Positions 1 through 12,300 of a DNA stretch of 64,000 nucleotides are shown here, in pieces. The first letter of the stretch is position 1; the number at the start of each line of letters is the position of its first letter. The position numbers were made by a program, and so were the translations under genes. The stretch covers positions 36,794,052-36,858,051 of the forward strand of contig NC_087062.1 of assembly GCF_963678635.1 (NCBI RefSeq), given 5' to 3'. The stretch comes from Symsagittifera roscoffensis. Its lineage: Eukaryota; Xenacoelomorpha; Acoela; Convolutidae. The notes beneath the pieces are model-generated. The model was not told the origin of the DNA. It worked only from the letters and a program-made list of their open reading frames with translations, and did no database searches.

Positions 1-99
1 CTATGGCACTCAACCTCAAAACATATATTAAAAAAAATTGCGCAATTTTCTGTCTGGTTTTGCAACTCTCTTCTGATAAGCCAGGCACTTAAAGAGTTC

Positions 100-1744
100 A
101 TCCAAAAAGTACAGAATCCAAACAAAAACTGCCGGTTACTGCGCAAGATTCAAATTTTTTTGAAATGTGGAAATTAATGATAAGCTTTTTTTTCTATTGT
201 GTTTTTGACTTTCGGCCTTTTTTTCAGGTAAAAAAAATGAAAGTTCAAAATGAAAGTTAATTAACACAAAATTAGGAACTAAACTGACGCAATGTGAAAA
301 AATGGGCGTCAACCAGGTAGTTCAAATTTTTTGGATATTTTCAATCGGGCGTATAGCCGGTAGTATTATTTTTGGTATGAGATTAAACCTAGAAGTTTGG
401 CGGATACAAAATAAAATTTCTTATCAAAGATTACACGCAAAAGCGGCGAGAGAGATTGCAAAATTGATAGTGTGAGAACACAAGGAAGAAAAAATGTTTT
501 CATTTGAATCAATTTAGGAATTTTTACTCAGTACTGCGTAACGCAACGTAAATGTTTCATTTTTCAAAGATTTGCGACCAGGGTGCTTTTATTTCTCTAG
601 ACAAATTTCGACTTTTCAGCTAGCCATTCTGATAGATTTTCTTCATATCATACGGACGCTAATGATAATTTTATCCAAGTTTGAAAACATTATTTACCAT
701 CCAGAACATTTTTTGTATGGCCGTAAGCAATCGAATCTTGCCAATCACGACTAATTTGGGAAACATCTCTGACAACATTGGCAACCTTTGGTGCAATCAT
801 AAAACAAATGTTTTTTTTTCAAGCCCTAAATCTTTCCGAAGGTTGTTGCTGAAATGCTGTAACTATCCAAGTTTGCAAATCCTATGTTAGTTATCTGGCC
901 TTAATCCACCGATTGAATCGAAACATTATAGCCAACTCTCCCTTCGCTGACACTAGTGAAGTTTCAGATAATGCGGTGAAGTGTTTGCCTGTTTTCTGGA
1001 TTGGAGATCTAAATTGAGCCGTTGCAATGTGGTATGTTGTGTTCAATCTCTTGAAAAAGCATCATCCATAACTCGAAAGAATAACAATTGAAATTTACTA
1101 GATTGAAAACTAAATAAAATCAAATATTGTTCATTGTTCTTCGGATGACCTTGAAAACAAATGATCAAATCTCCCCTGCTCCTCCGCACTTGAAGAACTT
1201 GCTCGACCCTAATCGACTGTCTGTTAGCCTAAAAAACTTTCTAATTTTTACAAAGCAAGTTTTGGGAGGCATAAATTTTTTTTAAAATAAAATAGTCTTT
1301 GCGAGAGTTTCCCAACCAATTTAGGTGTAGGCTTCACCCTTCAATCTTTATTGCTGGACCATTCCCAATCTGATGATGCATTTGTGGCCCACTTGGATTG
1401 AGACAGCACTAAACAAATTCGTGCTGTCAAAAAATAACATAGATCATCGCCATATGGACTTGGCCTGAAACTTCCAGCTGTATTATAAAACTCAGAAATC
1501 TAAAGCCGAATTCGATAAAGACTCTGACTCTGAAGAACAACTTGAGATTTTATTCGAAAATACAAAGTATTCCGTCAAATTTTTGGCAGACAATAAGGCC
1601 ACTTATTCGGAAAAAAAAACATGAAAAAGTGTTCAAAAAATTATGGGAGTAAGCTCATCACAGCTTCTACCAGCAGCTTACAAAAACGAACCTGTTTCCG
1701 ATAAGTCTTCTATCGAAAATTAATCAAGCTCAAACACAACTTTC
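100..1744 (+). repeat. Segmental repeat, copy 1 (LINE-derived)
   Basis: This segment recurs at about 2,130-4,684 in the same orientation with over 90 percent identity by eye, from near 100 or 190 to 1,744. Copy 2 is interrupted by a 909-bp element (2,221-3,129) that is missing here, so copy 1 keeps the unoccupied site at about 181-190. The last 350 bases (about 1,390-1,700) have coding-like triplets with an acidic stretch, and in copy 2 they lead into reverse-transcriptase motifs. I therefore read the segment as part of a non-LTR retrotransposon (endonuclease-to-RT linker). Several in-frame stops show it is dead. The short reading frames at 572-890 are only repeats of the frames at 3,513-3,831 and are not genes. 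Confidence 0.75.
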
Positions 1745-2129
1745 AATTTAGTAGAAGTAGGTTTTCATTGCCTACATTAAGCAAAAGTAAGCTATTGTGC
1801 GCCTTCTCGAGCGCAATACTTGCTCGAAATTAGACCAAAAATCCGAAGTTTCAACTCAGTTTTTCTGGATGTTGAGGGAGTTTTTGAAAATCTTTTAAAG
1901 TCACTCAAATAACGACTGAAAAGGCCCTAATTTGATCGGTTTTTTATGATTTTTGGTAGCTAATATGGCGTGGAAAACAAAACTAAAAAGAAACAAAAAT
2001 TAAAGAACTAAAGCACAAATTTTACACACCAAATACAAAATGCCACTTAAAAAAACATACGCAGGTTTTTAACGTTTATTTTATCTTTATCCTTTTTTAA
2101 ATTGATTTGTTTTTGATGGGTTGCAAAAA

Positions 2130-4684
2130 TCCTGTCAAAATTGTTATCGTTCATTTGCAAAAATAAACTGTATGTCATGCACTTTCTTAGATTTCTAGTG
2201 CGGAAATGAATGATAAACTTCTCGTGTTGACCTCCATAGACCAAAAATGGTAATATTACATTTCAATAAACTAAGTTTATGAAAAAATACTAATCATACA
2301 AATTTCATAAATTTTGCTAAAATGGTGTCGCGAATTTTCGAAAAACTTTTCTCTTGTTTTGACATAAAATTCGGTGTGTCGTACTATATAAAAAATGAAA
2401 TTTTTTGCCAAAAAAAGCTAATCATGTAATTTCCATATATGGAAAGTGTATGACTAGCATTTTTTTGATACCGAAAACAAAAATTTTTCAAATTATTTTG
2501 AAATTGCCTCAAAAAAATTTTTTGAGTTTTTTTAGTTGCAAATTGATTTTCGTACTCAAACAAACATTTTTGAAAAAAAAATTTTGCCTGCGAAATCTAA
2601 TTTTTTGTGTGTATAACGTAGTCCTGTGTATATTAATGTTGGATTTTTTTTGTTTTCTCTTTCTTCAAAAACGTTTAGAACTTCTTTTGTATTCCTTGAT
2701 CAATGTCTGGTAATTTAAAAATTCAAATTTTAGAAATAATCATCTTTGAAAATTTTTGCCAAAATTTAAAAGTTCGTTACTTTCGTTATAATATTTGTAT
2801 GAGACATGATTACAACATTTCAGGCTGTTTTCAATGCATTTTTAATGCGAGACGGCCAAACCTTTGGTTACTACGTTTAAGTAACCAAAGTGTATGTCAG
2901 TAGTGTTCGGTTACGAACACAACCAAAAAACTTTGAGAAACTAAAATGTAAGAAATCCATGTTTTTGGTTTATGGAAAAATGCTAGTCATACAATTTCCA
3001 TATATGAAAAAATACTAATCATAGACCTTTCTTGCTTTTTTCTGTACTTATGGAATTGCATGAAAAGTGTATGATTAGCATTTTTCCATATATGAAAATT
3101 GTCTGACTAGCATTATTGGTCAACCCGGGTTTTTCTTCTATTACGTTTGATTTCCGCCCTTTTTTTTCAGGTTAAAAAAATTTAAAAGTTTAAAATAAAA
3201 GTTTACTAACACAAAATTAAGAACTGAAGTGACGCAATGTGGAAAAGTGGGCGTCAACCAGGCACCTTAAGTTTGATTATTTTCAATCGGTCGTATAGCC
3301 GTTAGTATTTTATTTGGTATGAGGTTAAGCATAGAAGTTTGGCGGATGCAAAATAAAACTTCCAATCAAAGATAGCACGCAAAAACGGCGAGAGAGATTG
3401 CAAAATTAATAGAGTGACAACACAGGGAAAAACTGTTTTCTTTTAAATCAATTGAGGAATTTTTTTTACTAGTGCTGCGTAAGGCAACGTAATTGTTTCA
3501 ACTTTCAAAGATTTGCGACCAGGGTGCTTTTATTTCTCTAGACATATTTTGACTTTTCAGCTATCCATTCTGATAGATTTTTTCCATATCATACGTACGC
3601 TACTGATATTTTTATCCAAGTTTGAAAACATTATTTACCATCCAGAATATTTTTTGTATGGCCGTAAGCAATCGAATCTTGCCAATCACGACTAATTTGA
3701 GAAACATCTCTGACAACATTGGCAACCTTTGGTGCAATCATAAAACAAATGTTTTTTTTCCAAGCCCTAAATCTTTCCGAAGGTTGTTGCTGAAATGCTT
3801 TAACTATCCAAGTTTGCAAGCCCTATGTTAGTTATCTGGCCTTAATCCACCGATTGAATCGAAACATTATAGCCAACTCTCCCTTCGCTGACACTAGTGA
3901 AGTTGCAGATAATGCGTTGAAGTGTTTGCCTGTTTTCTGGATTGGAGATCTAAATTGAGCCGTTGCAATGTGGTATGTTGTGTTCAATCTCTTGAAAAAG
4001 CATCATCCATAACTTGAAAGAACAACAATTGAAATTTACTAGATTGAAAACTAAATAAAATCAAATATTGTTCATTGTTCCCTCGGAAGACCTTGAAAAC
4101 AAACTATCAAATCTCCCCTGCTCCTCCGCACTTGAAGAACTTGCTCGACCCTAATCGACTGTCTGTTAGCCTAAACAGCTTTCTAATTTTTACAAAGCAA
4201 GTTTTGGGAGGCATAAATTTTTTTTAAAATAAAATAGTCTTTGCGAGAGTTTCCCAACCAATTTAGGTTTAGGCTTCAGCCTTCAATTTTTATTGCTGGA
4301 ACATTCCCAATCTGATGATGCATTTGTGGTCCACTTGGATTGAGACAGCACTAAACAAATTCGTGCTGTCAAAAAATAACATAGATCATCGCCATATGGA
4401 CTTGGCCTGAAACTTCCAGCTGTATTATAAAACTCAGAAATCTAAAGCCGAATTCGATAAAGACTCTGACTCTGAAGAACAACTTGAGATTTTAATCGAA
4501 AATACAAAATATTCCGTCAAATTTTTGGCAGACAATAAGGCCACTTATTTGGAAAAAGAGACAGAGAAAATGTCCAAAAAATCATGGGAGTAAGCTCATC
4601 ACAGCTTCTACCAGCAGCTTACAAAATGTACCTATTTACGATAAGTCTTCTATCAAAAATTAATCAAGTTCAACCACAACTTTC
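2130..4684 (+). repeat. Segmental repeat, copy 2, interrupted by W1
   Basis: Direct repeat of about 100-1,744. Its left part ends at 2,220 and it resumes at 3,130 after element W1. The offset to copy 1 is about 2,033 bp before the insertion and 2,942 bp after it, and the difference equals the W1 length plus the 2-bp duplication. The homology stops near 4,684, where copy 2 continues into LINE reverse transcriptase and copy 1 continues into unrelated sequence. Confidence 0.75.
2221..3129. mobile_element. W1: CCCG-ended TIR element with word array, TT target duplication
   Basis: The left end CTCGTGTTGACC and the inverted right end CCCGGGTTGACC match at 10 of 12 positions. The element is flanked by TT on both sides, and the flanks join to give the uninterrupted sequence seen in repeat copy 1 near 181-190. 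Inside, variants of TATGATTAGCATTTTTCC and ATATATGAAAAATACTAATC recur in both orientations, mostly near the ends (2,280-2,460 and 2,960-3,110). Nothing inside resembles a transposase; the frames at 2,405-2,903 are low-complexity. Related copies lie at 45,175-45,761 and 55,413-56,017. Confidence 0.75.
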
Positions 4685-5130
4685 TTGCAGTTCATAACTC
4701 AACCAATAGTTCCAGTGGGTTAAATTTCAAATCAGCTTCCTTCTGTTCTGCTCCAAGAAGATCTCGACACAGGTCAGAAAAAATTCAATTCAACTTTATA
4801 TCAACTGAAGTTCAACAAAGCGACAGGAATTGATGGTGTTCCTCGTGCCTCCCTATGACCTGTAGTTCTAATTAAAATCAACCGCTTACGCATATCTTTA
4901 CAAAAATATTTAAAAAACAAGACAATTTCCGATCCATTGAAAACTGAGTCTTAATTTTCCTCTCTTCTAAGCGGACCCAAGGACAAAGTTTTATTTATTC
5001 ACATAAGCCGATCCTTCCTTACAGCAGCGAAGTAAATGAGCTACAAATATATGACCAGTCTCTGGGTATTTCCGAGCATCAGCGCTGCTCTGATCACCAG
5101 TTCCGGTTACGAAAAAGAAAAAGTAATCAT
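4250..5130 (+). pseudogene. Decayed non-LTR (LINE) reverse transcriptase, N-terminal part
   Basis: Conceptual translation on the plus strand, with frame changes and stops, gives a row of motifs in the order expected for the start of a LINE reverse transcriptase. LKFNKATGIDGVP (about 4,809-4,850) matches the early 'NKAxGxDGIP' box. About 150 bases later comes a PI...L...SEV.E..IYDQ stretch from 5,002. It ends in DHQFRLRKRKS (about 5,090-5,125), which corresponds to the 'QxGFRKxxS' box of RT domain 2. The catalytic FADD box is not seen downstream, so the copy is 3'-truncated or too decayed to read. The family (jockey- or CR1-like) cannot be fixed. It is certainly non-functional. Confidence 0.7.
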
Positions 5131-6026
5131 TTGTATTTCAAATTCTTGTGTTTCTGAAAATTTGCGAAAGAAAAGAGAATGAATTATAAACTTACGCTCT
5201 TTATCTGGATTTTGAAAAATTTCTATGATCTCGACTATTCAATTTATCAGTGACTCATCTCTGAATGTCAGGAAGCAATTTGTTTTTTTTGACGAGTTTA
5301 TATCAAGAGTGTTCAAATCCAAGTTCCAGCAGAGTTTTATCGGAAATTAAATTAGGCCTCTACTCTTTTTGCGCTACACTAACAACCAGTAGTCTTTTCA
5401 GCACCCTGCGTCTTGGTTTTTTGTTGAATGGTGACAACAAATTAAATGCATTGGATTGCTTTTTTCACAATTCCTTCCTTTTATTGAATCTATGGCTTCT
5501 CACAAAAACATGTTTTTAACACATCCAAAAGCAAGATTTTCAGTTCACACGGAGTGCCTGCAAAATCTTAGCTCTCATGCGATTCCTTAGAGATGATCAC
5601 TCCTCATTGCGATCTGAGTCTCGCGGTCTGTGCCACCGTAGTTTGAACATAGCATATCACATAGCAAAGTATAAAATCATGCCATGTCTTTTTAGGAATA
5701 GAGAATCGTATCCTCAATTCTCCATTGCACTGCACAATTGATTTCGAACAAAATTTTTGTTTTGGCTCTCCTGATGTATAGATACGCCTTTCGGTAATGA
5801 ATCTAACGTGTCCATAATAGAAATACTAAGTAAGATGAGTTATAGATCCGCAAACACAAAAACAACCAATTTCAGAAAATTCACCAATTCTCTAGAGCTG
5901 CTAAGTGTGATTGCCCTGACTTGACCAAAAAATGCAATGGGCAATGTGGAAATTTTGATGGCTTTGTAAAGTTGGTGAATGCACCACACAATGATTACAT
6001 GATGGTTTCTCTTCCTTCCCATAGTA
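5131..6026. other. No recognisable feature
   Basis: Moderately AT-rich sequence without a repeat shared elsewhere in the window. Reading frames at 5,265-5,519 (+) and 5,840-6,022 (-) resemble no family I know. It may be further decayed LINE sequence, but nothing supports that directly. Confidence 0.4.
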
Positions 6027-6740
6027 CAGATCTGATTTAAATTAACCGGACAAAACGCGTTAAACTTGAAATTTAAAACGCGTTTTTCTCAAATTGGGTT
6101 GAGTTTAGGTGAAAAATTATGAAGACAAAACTTGCTTAAAATTTTAGCAGAATCAGTATGGCGTAATTTGTTTTGCGAAATTCGGGCCCAAAATTTTACC
6201 CCAAAAATGGGTCATTTTGGCTTTTCTTAGTGCATCAAAAATTACGCCAAAAATACCCAATCGATCTCAGACATAATTATACCAAAGTGAGCCCCTTACG
6301 TAGCCTAACAAACTTTAAGAAGGGTATATTCTCCAAAACATTGTATAAGTTCATTTATTTTTGTTTGATAGACAAAAAAGGTCGTTTTTACTATATAAAA
6401 CAGCAACTTTTTATTTAAAAACAATTTTTAAACGATTTGCAAATTTTTTTTGGAGAATATACCCTTCTTAAAGTTTGCTGGGCTACGTAAGACGCTCTCT
6501 TTGATATAATTATGTCTATGATTGACTGGGTATAATTTTTGAAAAACCAAAATGACCCATTTTTGGGGTAAAATTTTTGGCCCGAATTTCGCGAAACAAG
6601 TTACACCATATTAATTCAGCTGAAGTTTTAAGCAAGTTTTGTCTTCATAAGTTGTTACCTAAACTCCACCCAATTTGAGAAAAACGCGTTTTAAATTTCA
6701 AGTTTAACGCGTTTCGTCCGGTTAATTTAAATCAGCACTG
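6027..6740. mobile_element. Fold-back MITE P, copy 1 (TA target duplication)
   Basis: Nearly palindromic 714-bp element. The left third (CAGATCTGATTTAAATTAAC...) is the inverted complement of the right third, which ends in ...AATTTAAATCAGCACTG, so each arm is roughly 300 bp. TA flanks both sides. Copies 2 (7,374-8,082) and 3 (18,896-19,612) have the same ends, consensus CAGTGCTGATTTAAATTAAC. The arms repeat an ACGCGTTTTTCTCAAATT block. The 81-aa frame at 6,173-6,418 is also present in copy 2, but only because the repeat is conserved; I do not call it a gene. The ends and the TA duplication suit a Tc1/mariner-type non-autonomous element, though this is an inference. Confidence 0.8.
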
Positions 6741-7140
6741 TAGCTTTTGGGGTATAATTTTGGATCAGGATTTTTCAAAAAATGCTCCTTCAATTCTGCT
6801 AAAAACCTCAACAATTTGAGAAAAACGAGTTTTAACTTTCAAGTTTTATTCTTTAAATATGGATAATTCAAATGAACTATCTGGACAACACGAATGAAAC
6901 TTGAAAACTTAAAAGAGTTTTCTCGAATTGGATCGAATTTATACAAAACTTGACAATTACAAACTGTTGATTGAAATTTGCTAAAAATTTTTTGCCGTAA
7001 TACACAACAAAACGACCAACAAAACGGTTTTTTCAGTCCATCAGAAACTAAACCAAAAGTATTGGTTCAATTGTCGACAAAATTATATCATGTAGCCAAC
7101 AATGCTTAAGAGGCGTATAAATTTCTCAATTTTGCTTAGA
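6741..7140. repeat. Diverged fragment of MITE P
   Basis: Contains weak matches to arm sequence of MITE P: the CAATTTGAGAAAAACG block, a TTTTGGGGTATAATTTT block, and a CTGGACAACACGAATGAAAC stretch like its end. The TIRs are lost. It is probably an old copy sitting between copies 1 and 2. Confidence 0.45.
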
Positions 7141-7373
7141 TAATTCTTTTTTTTTTCACGTTGGGTAGCCACCAAAAGTAGTTTCTACTTAGATAAATAC
7201 CATTGCTGTACTTCAAAACAAATCTTAACTGTTTTGCGCCAATTTTGAAAGTTAAACCCCGCTTAAATTTTGTTGTATTTCATCAGAAGCTCTTTATTAA
7301 ATAACGTTAGCAGCAATTGAATTAGGAATTTTCGCGTAAATGTTCAATTGACTAAGTAAAGCCAAACATAGTT

Positions 7374-8082
7374 CAGTGCTGATTTAAGTTAACCGGACAA
7401 AACGAGCTAAGCTTGAAATTTAAAACGCGTTTTTCTCAAATTGGGTTGAGTTTAGGTGAAAACTTATGAGGACAAATCTTGCTTAAATTTTTAGCAGAAT
7501 TATTATGGTTTAATTTGTTTTGCGAAATTCGGGCCAAAAATTTTACCCCAAAAATGGGTCATTTCGGCTTTTCTTAGTGCATCAAAAATTATGCCAAATA
7601 AACTCAGTCGATCACAGACATAATTATATCAAAGAGAGCGTCTTACGTAGCCCAACAAACTTTAAGATGGGTATATTCTTCAAAACATTGTATAAGTTAA
7701 TTTATTTTTGTTTGATTGACAAAAAGTCGTTTTTACTCTATAAAAGACCAACTTTTTATTTAAAAAATTTTTTTAAACGGTTTGCAGTTTTTTGGAGAAT
7801 GTACCCTTCTTAAAGTTTGTTGGGCTACGTAAGACGCTCTCTTTGAAATAATTATGTCTATGATTGACTGGGTATAATTTTTGAAAAACCAAAATGACCC
7901 ATTTTTGGGGTAAAATTTTTGGCCCGAATTTCGCGAAACAAATTACACCATATTAATTCAGCTGAAATTTTCAGCAAGTTTTGTCTCCATAAGTTTTCAC
8001 CTAAACTCAACACAGTTTGAGAAAAACGCGTTTTAAATTTCAAGTTTAACGCGTTTTGTTCGGTTAATTTAAATCAGCACTG
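7374..8082. mobile_element. Fold-back MITE P, copy 2
   Basis: A 709-bp element beginning CAGTGCTGATTTAAGTTAAC and ending TTAATTTAAATCAGCACTG, with long inverted arms like copy 1. The flanks are TT and AA rather than TA/TA, so the original duplication is either mutated or different. The internal spacer holds the frame at 7,520-7,813, shared with copy 1 through the repeat. Confidence 0.8.
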
Positions 8083-8089
8083 AACAACG

Positions 8090-8960
8090 TCCAAAAACTA
8101 ATCACTCTGATCAAAAGTTTTTCAGCTGAAAAATAGGTACTTGCATTTTTTCGTCTCTAAATACTAAGAAAGTGTTTGGTTTCAAGTGCATTTTTTTATT
8201 GGATACCTGTGTTGATTCTAAAAGAAAAAAACGGAGTTCATCTCCACACTGATTTTTTTTCTTGTTTTGATTTTTTCTAAGCATCATTTGAACTTTATAT
8301 TATGCTTACAGATAATACATTTTCTGTTTAAATTTTTAATTTTAACAAAGGTGTTGAAAAAACTATCAATATAGTTATAATCGTAATCAAAGTCAGAACT
8401 AATTCGTTATGTCTTTTACGTCCTTTTACATCCTTCCTTGGCTGAAACCCTTCAATTGGTTTTCAATTTTTAATCACAATTTGTATCAAAATTAGATTAA
8501 AAGTTTTTTAAATTAAAACTGTTGCGGTGTTTCTATAATAAATTGAGTTTGTACTAATAGTACTTTGAAACTCTATGATTTCTATCTAACTTTCTATCTA
8601 AGTTGATTTGAAATAGAAATGCTAGCCTTAATGTGCTGCATCTGAATTTTTATTGATGATGAAAAACTCGGAAAATTTTCCTGTTGTTTTTAATCTATAA
8701 GCAGATGTTTAGATTTCTAATTTTTTTTGGGAGTCGACAATTATAGTCTTCTAGTTTTGCAGAGTTATAGCGAAAGCTAAAAGTAGTTTTACTCAAATTA
8801 TTCTTTATTCGGAATTAGAATTAGATTCCAAACAGCATTGGGTCTTTTGAGTCCTCAAACGGCTGCACTTTCAGCAATCAATTTTTTGAGCCAAAAAAAA
8901 ATAATTGCAATGAAAGAGTGTCAAAAAATAAAAATAAGCAAGTAAATGCAATTAATTGCA
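8090..8960. other. Gene-free AT-rich stretch
   Basis: No repeat family, protein motif or RNA gene recognised. It lies directly downstream of the hAT transposase relic, so it may include the decayed 3' end of that transposon, but I cannot see a terminal inverted repeat. Confidence 0.4.
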
Positions 8961-9114
8961 CTACTCCAATTTACTGAGTTTCTCGCTCTCTTCTGTCCAA
9001 ATTGACTCATTTAGTTTCAAAAACAGCTGCAACCTTAAATTTTGCGGCAACAGACTTTGCAGCAAATCGTTAAAGGAACATTCTAGTCCGGAGAAAAATC
9101 CCTCGAGCAGATTA
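8961..9114 (-). pseudogene. hAT-like transposase relic, C-terminal end (after the insertion)
   Basis: Minus-strand continuation of the relic at 15,121-16,440, displaced by the 6-kb retroelement. Removing the insertion and one GATTA copy joins ILPTSNL from the right side to LEGFFSG on this side in the same frame. That is the conserved 'PTSN..ER.FS' start of the hAT dimerisation region. Reading on, LLPQNLRLQLFLKLNESIW (9,020-8,970 region) matches the usual 'LP..LE..LFLK.N..LW' end of the domain, and a stop codon sits at 8,961-8,963. This stretch is open, unlike the N-terminal part, which has several stops. Confidence 0.8.
9110..9114. repeat. Target-site duplication GATTA (left)
   Basis: GATTA immediately before the left LTR edge at 9,115. 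It is identical to 15,121-15,125 just after the right LTR edge at 15,120. A 5-bp duplication is usual for LTR-retrotransposon integration. Confidence 0.85.
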
Positions 9115-9333
9115 TGATAAAAAAAGTTCCTTTGTTACAGCTACTTCTACTTATGTACAGATAAAAACGTGGTTAAAAGGGAATTAATCTCAAAGTTAAA
9201 ACATTAAAAAGTGAAAAAGCATTCTCTCCGACGGAGAGAGAGAATGAGCGTATCAAGGTCATAACTAAGTAACAGTTATGACGACTAACAAAAATAATTA
9301 TAAAATACGATTAAGATAATGCAATTCACAACA
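9115..9333 (-). repeat. Outer LTR (3' LTR in element orientation)
   Basis: 219-bp LTR reading TGTTGTG...TTATCA on the minus strand, adjoining GATTA at its outer edge. It contains the CTCTCCGACGGAGAG hairpin near 9,224 and a GTCATAACT...AGTTATGA inverted pair. It is joined on its inner side to the AAGGGGAA polypurine tract. Confidence 0.8.
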
Positions 9334-12300
9334 TTCCCCTTAACACGAAAAAAATTAAGCTAAATTAAAGGCAACTGACTATTTTCTTTCCCTGAAGCAA
9401 GCTGACGAAATTTTAATAATACCGCAAAAATACTATAGTAAAAGATTAATACTCCGTAAGATCAAATTTATGATATGAAGGCAGTTAAACTAAGGCATAA
9501 TAAGCTTAATAAGGTTAAATCAGCATGAGAGGCATGATGAATCCGGCGGAATACGCCCCAAAAGAACAAAAATACGTTGAATAGTTAAAATAAGTAATCC
9601 ACTGTGCACAGGGTTTTTTTACCGGCTCTGAGTGATTTTAAAACTAAGCACAATAATTAGCACTAAAAGTTACACTGGGTACTACATTCGGTAATAAGGG
9701 TTTAAGTTTTAAAAGTTTTCAGTTTTGCAATTTGTCGTCTCCAATGAAAATTTTTAATTCTGCATTAAAGTGTTCACTATCGAGATCAACGAGCTCGTCA
9801 AAACTGTTTACAGCCTCTCATAATGACTAGTCGGTGGACAAAAGAGAAATTGTGTTGGAATAGATAGCTCCACTCCTCCCAGGGAATTGGAGGGTCCACC
9901 GTATGGTTTTGCTAAAATGAAGGTAAACCTCTCACGTTTGATTCTTTACTGTTTGACTGCGCCATGATAAAATGTTCCTTTGTTACAGCTAATTCTACTT
10001 ATGTACAAATAAAAATGTGTTTAAAAGTGAATTAATCTCAAAGTTAAAAAATTAAAAAGTGAAAAAGCATTCTCTCCGACGGAGAGAATGAACGTATCAA
10101 GGTCATAACTAAGTAACAGTTATGATGACTAGCAAATTAATTATAAAATACTATTAAGATAATGCAATTCACAACATTCCCCTTAACACGAAAAAAAATT
10201 AAGCTAAATTAAAGGCAACTGACCATTTTCTCTCCCTGAAGCAAGCTGACGAAATTTTAATAATACCGCAAAAATACTATAGTAAAAGATTAATACTCCG
10301 TAAGATCAAATTTATGATATGAAGGCAGTTAAACTAAGGCATAATAAGCTTAATAAGGTTAAATCAGCATGAGAGGCATGATGAATCCGGCGGAATACGC
10401 CCCAAAAGTAAAAAAAATACGTTGCATAGTTAAAATAAGTGAAAAAGTGAAAAAGCATTCTCTCCGTCGGAGAGAATGAACGTATCAAGGTCATAACTAA
10501 GTAACAGTTATGATGACTCACAAAAATAATTATAAAATACGATTAAGATAATGCAATTCACAACATTCCCCTTAACACGAAAAAAAAATTAAGCTAAATT
10601 AAAGGCAACTGACCATTTTCTCTCCCTGAAGCAAGCTGACGAAATTTTAATAATACCGCAAAAATACTATAGTAAAAGATTAATACTCCGTAAGATCAAC
10701 TTTTTGATATGAAGGCAGTTAAACTAAGGCATAATAAGCTTAATAAGATTAAATCAGCATGAGAGGCATGATGAATCCGGCGGAATACGCCCCAAAAGTA
10801 AAAAAAAATACGTTGCATAGTTAAAATAAGTGAAAAAGTGAAAAAGCATTCTCTCCGTCGGAGAGAATGAACGTATCAAGGTCATAACTAAGTAACAGTT
10901 ATGATGACTCACAAAAATAATTATAAAATACGATTAAGATAATGCAATTCACAACATTCCCCTTAACACGAAAAAAAAATTAATCTAAATTAAAGGCAAC
11001 TGACCATTTTCTCTCCCTGAAGCAAGCTGACGAAATTTTAATAATACCGCAAAAATACTATAGTAAAAGATTAATACTCCGTAAGATCAAATTTATGATA
11101 TGAAGGCAGTTAAACTAAGGCATAATAAGCTTAATAAGGTTAAATCAGCATGAGAGGCATGATGAATCCGGCGGATTACGCCCCAAAAGAAAAAAAATAC
11201 GTTGAATAGTTAAAATAAGTAATCCACTCTGCACAGGGTTTTTTTACCGGCTCTGAGTGATTTTAAAACTAAGCACAATAATTAGCACTAAAAGTTACAC
11301 TGGGTACTACATTCGGTAATAAGGGTTTAAGTTTTAAAAGTTTTCAGTTTTGCAATTTGTCGTCTCCAATGAAAATTTTTAATTCTGCATTAAAGTGTTC
11401 ACTATCGAGTTCAACGAGCTCGTCAAAACTGTTTACAGCCTCTCATAATGACTAGTCGGTGGACAAAAGAGAAATTGTGTTGGAATAGATAGCTCCACTC
11501 CTCCCAGGGAATTGGAGGGTCCACCGTATGGTTTTTCCAAAATGAAGGTAAACCTCTCACGTTTGATTCGTTACTGTTTGACTGCACCATGATAAAATGT
11601 TCCTTTGTTACAGCTAATTCTACTTATGTACAGATAAAAACGTGGTTAAAAGTGAACTGATCTCAAAGTTAAAACATTAAAAAGTGAAAAAAAATTCTCT
11701 CCGTCGGAGAGAATGAACGTATCAAGGTCATAACTAAGTAACAGTTATGATGACTAGCAAATTAATTATAAAATACGATTAAGACAATGCAATTCACAAC
11801 ATTCCCCTCAACACGAAAAAAAATTAAGCTAAATTAAAAGCAACTGACCATTTTCTCTCCCTGAAGCAAGCTGACGAAATTTTAATAATACCGCAAAAAT
11901 ACTATAGTAAAAGATTAATACTCCGTAAGATCAAATTTATGATATGAAGGCAGTTAAACTAAGGCATAATAAGCTTAATAAGGTTAAATCAGCATGAGAG
12001 GCATGATGAATCCGGCGGAATACGCCCCAAAAGAAAAAAAATACGTTGAATAGTTAAAATAAGTAATCCACTCTGCACAGGGTTTTTTTACAGGCTCTGA
12101 GTGATTTTAAAACTAAGCACAATAATTAGCACTAAAAGTTACACTGGGTACTACATTCGGTAATAAGTGTTTAACTTTTAAAAGTTTTCAGTTTTGCAAT
12201 TTGTCGTCTCCAATGAAAATTTTTAATTCTGCATTAAAGTGTTCACTATCGAGATCAACGAGCTCGTCAAAACTGTTTACAGCCTCTCATAATGACTAGT

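Noticed and set aside
6173-7813. Conserved frames in MITE P copies (6,173-6,418; 7,520-7,813)
   Set aside because: Conserved only as repeat DNA; each overlaps the inverted arms and lacks any motif.
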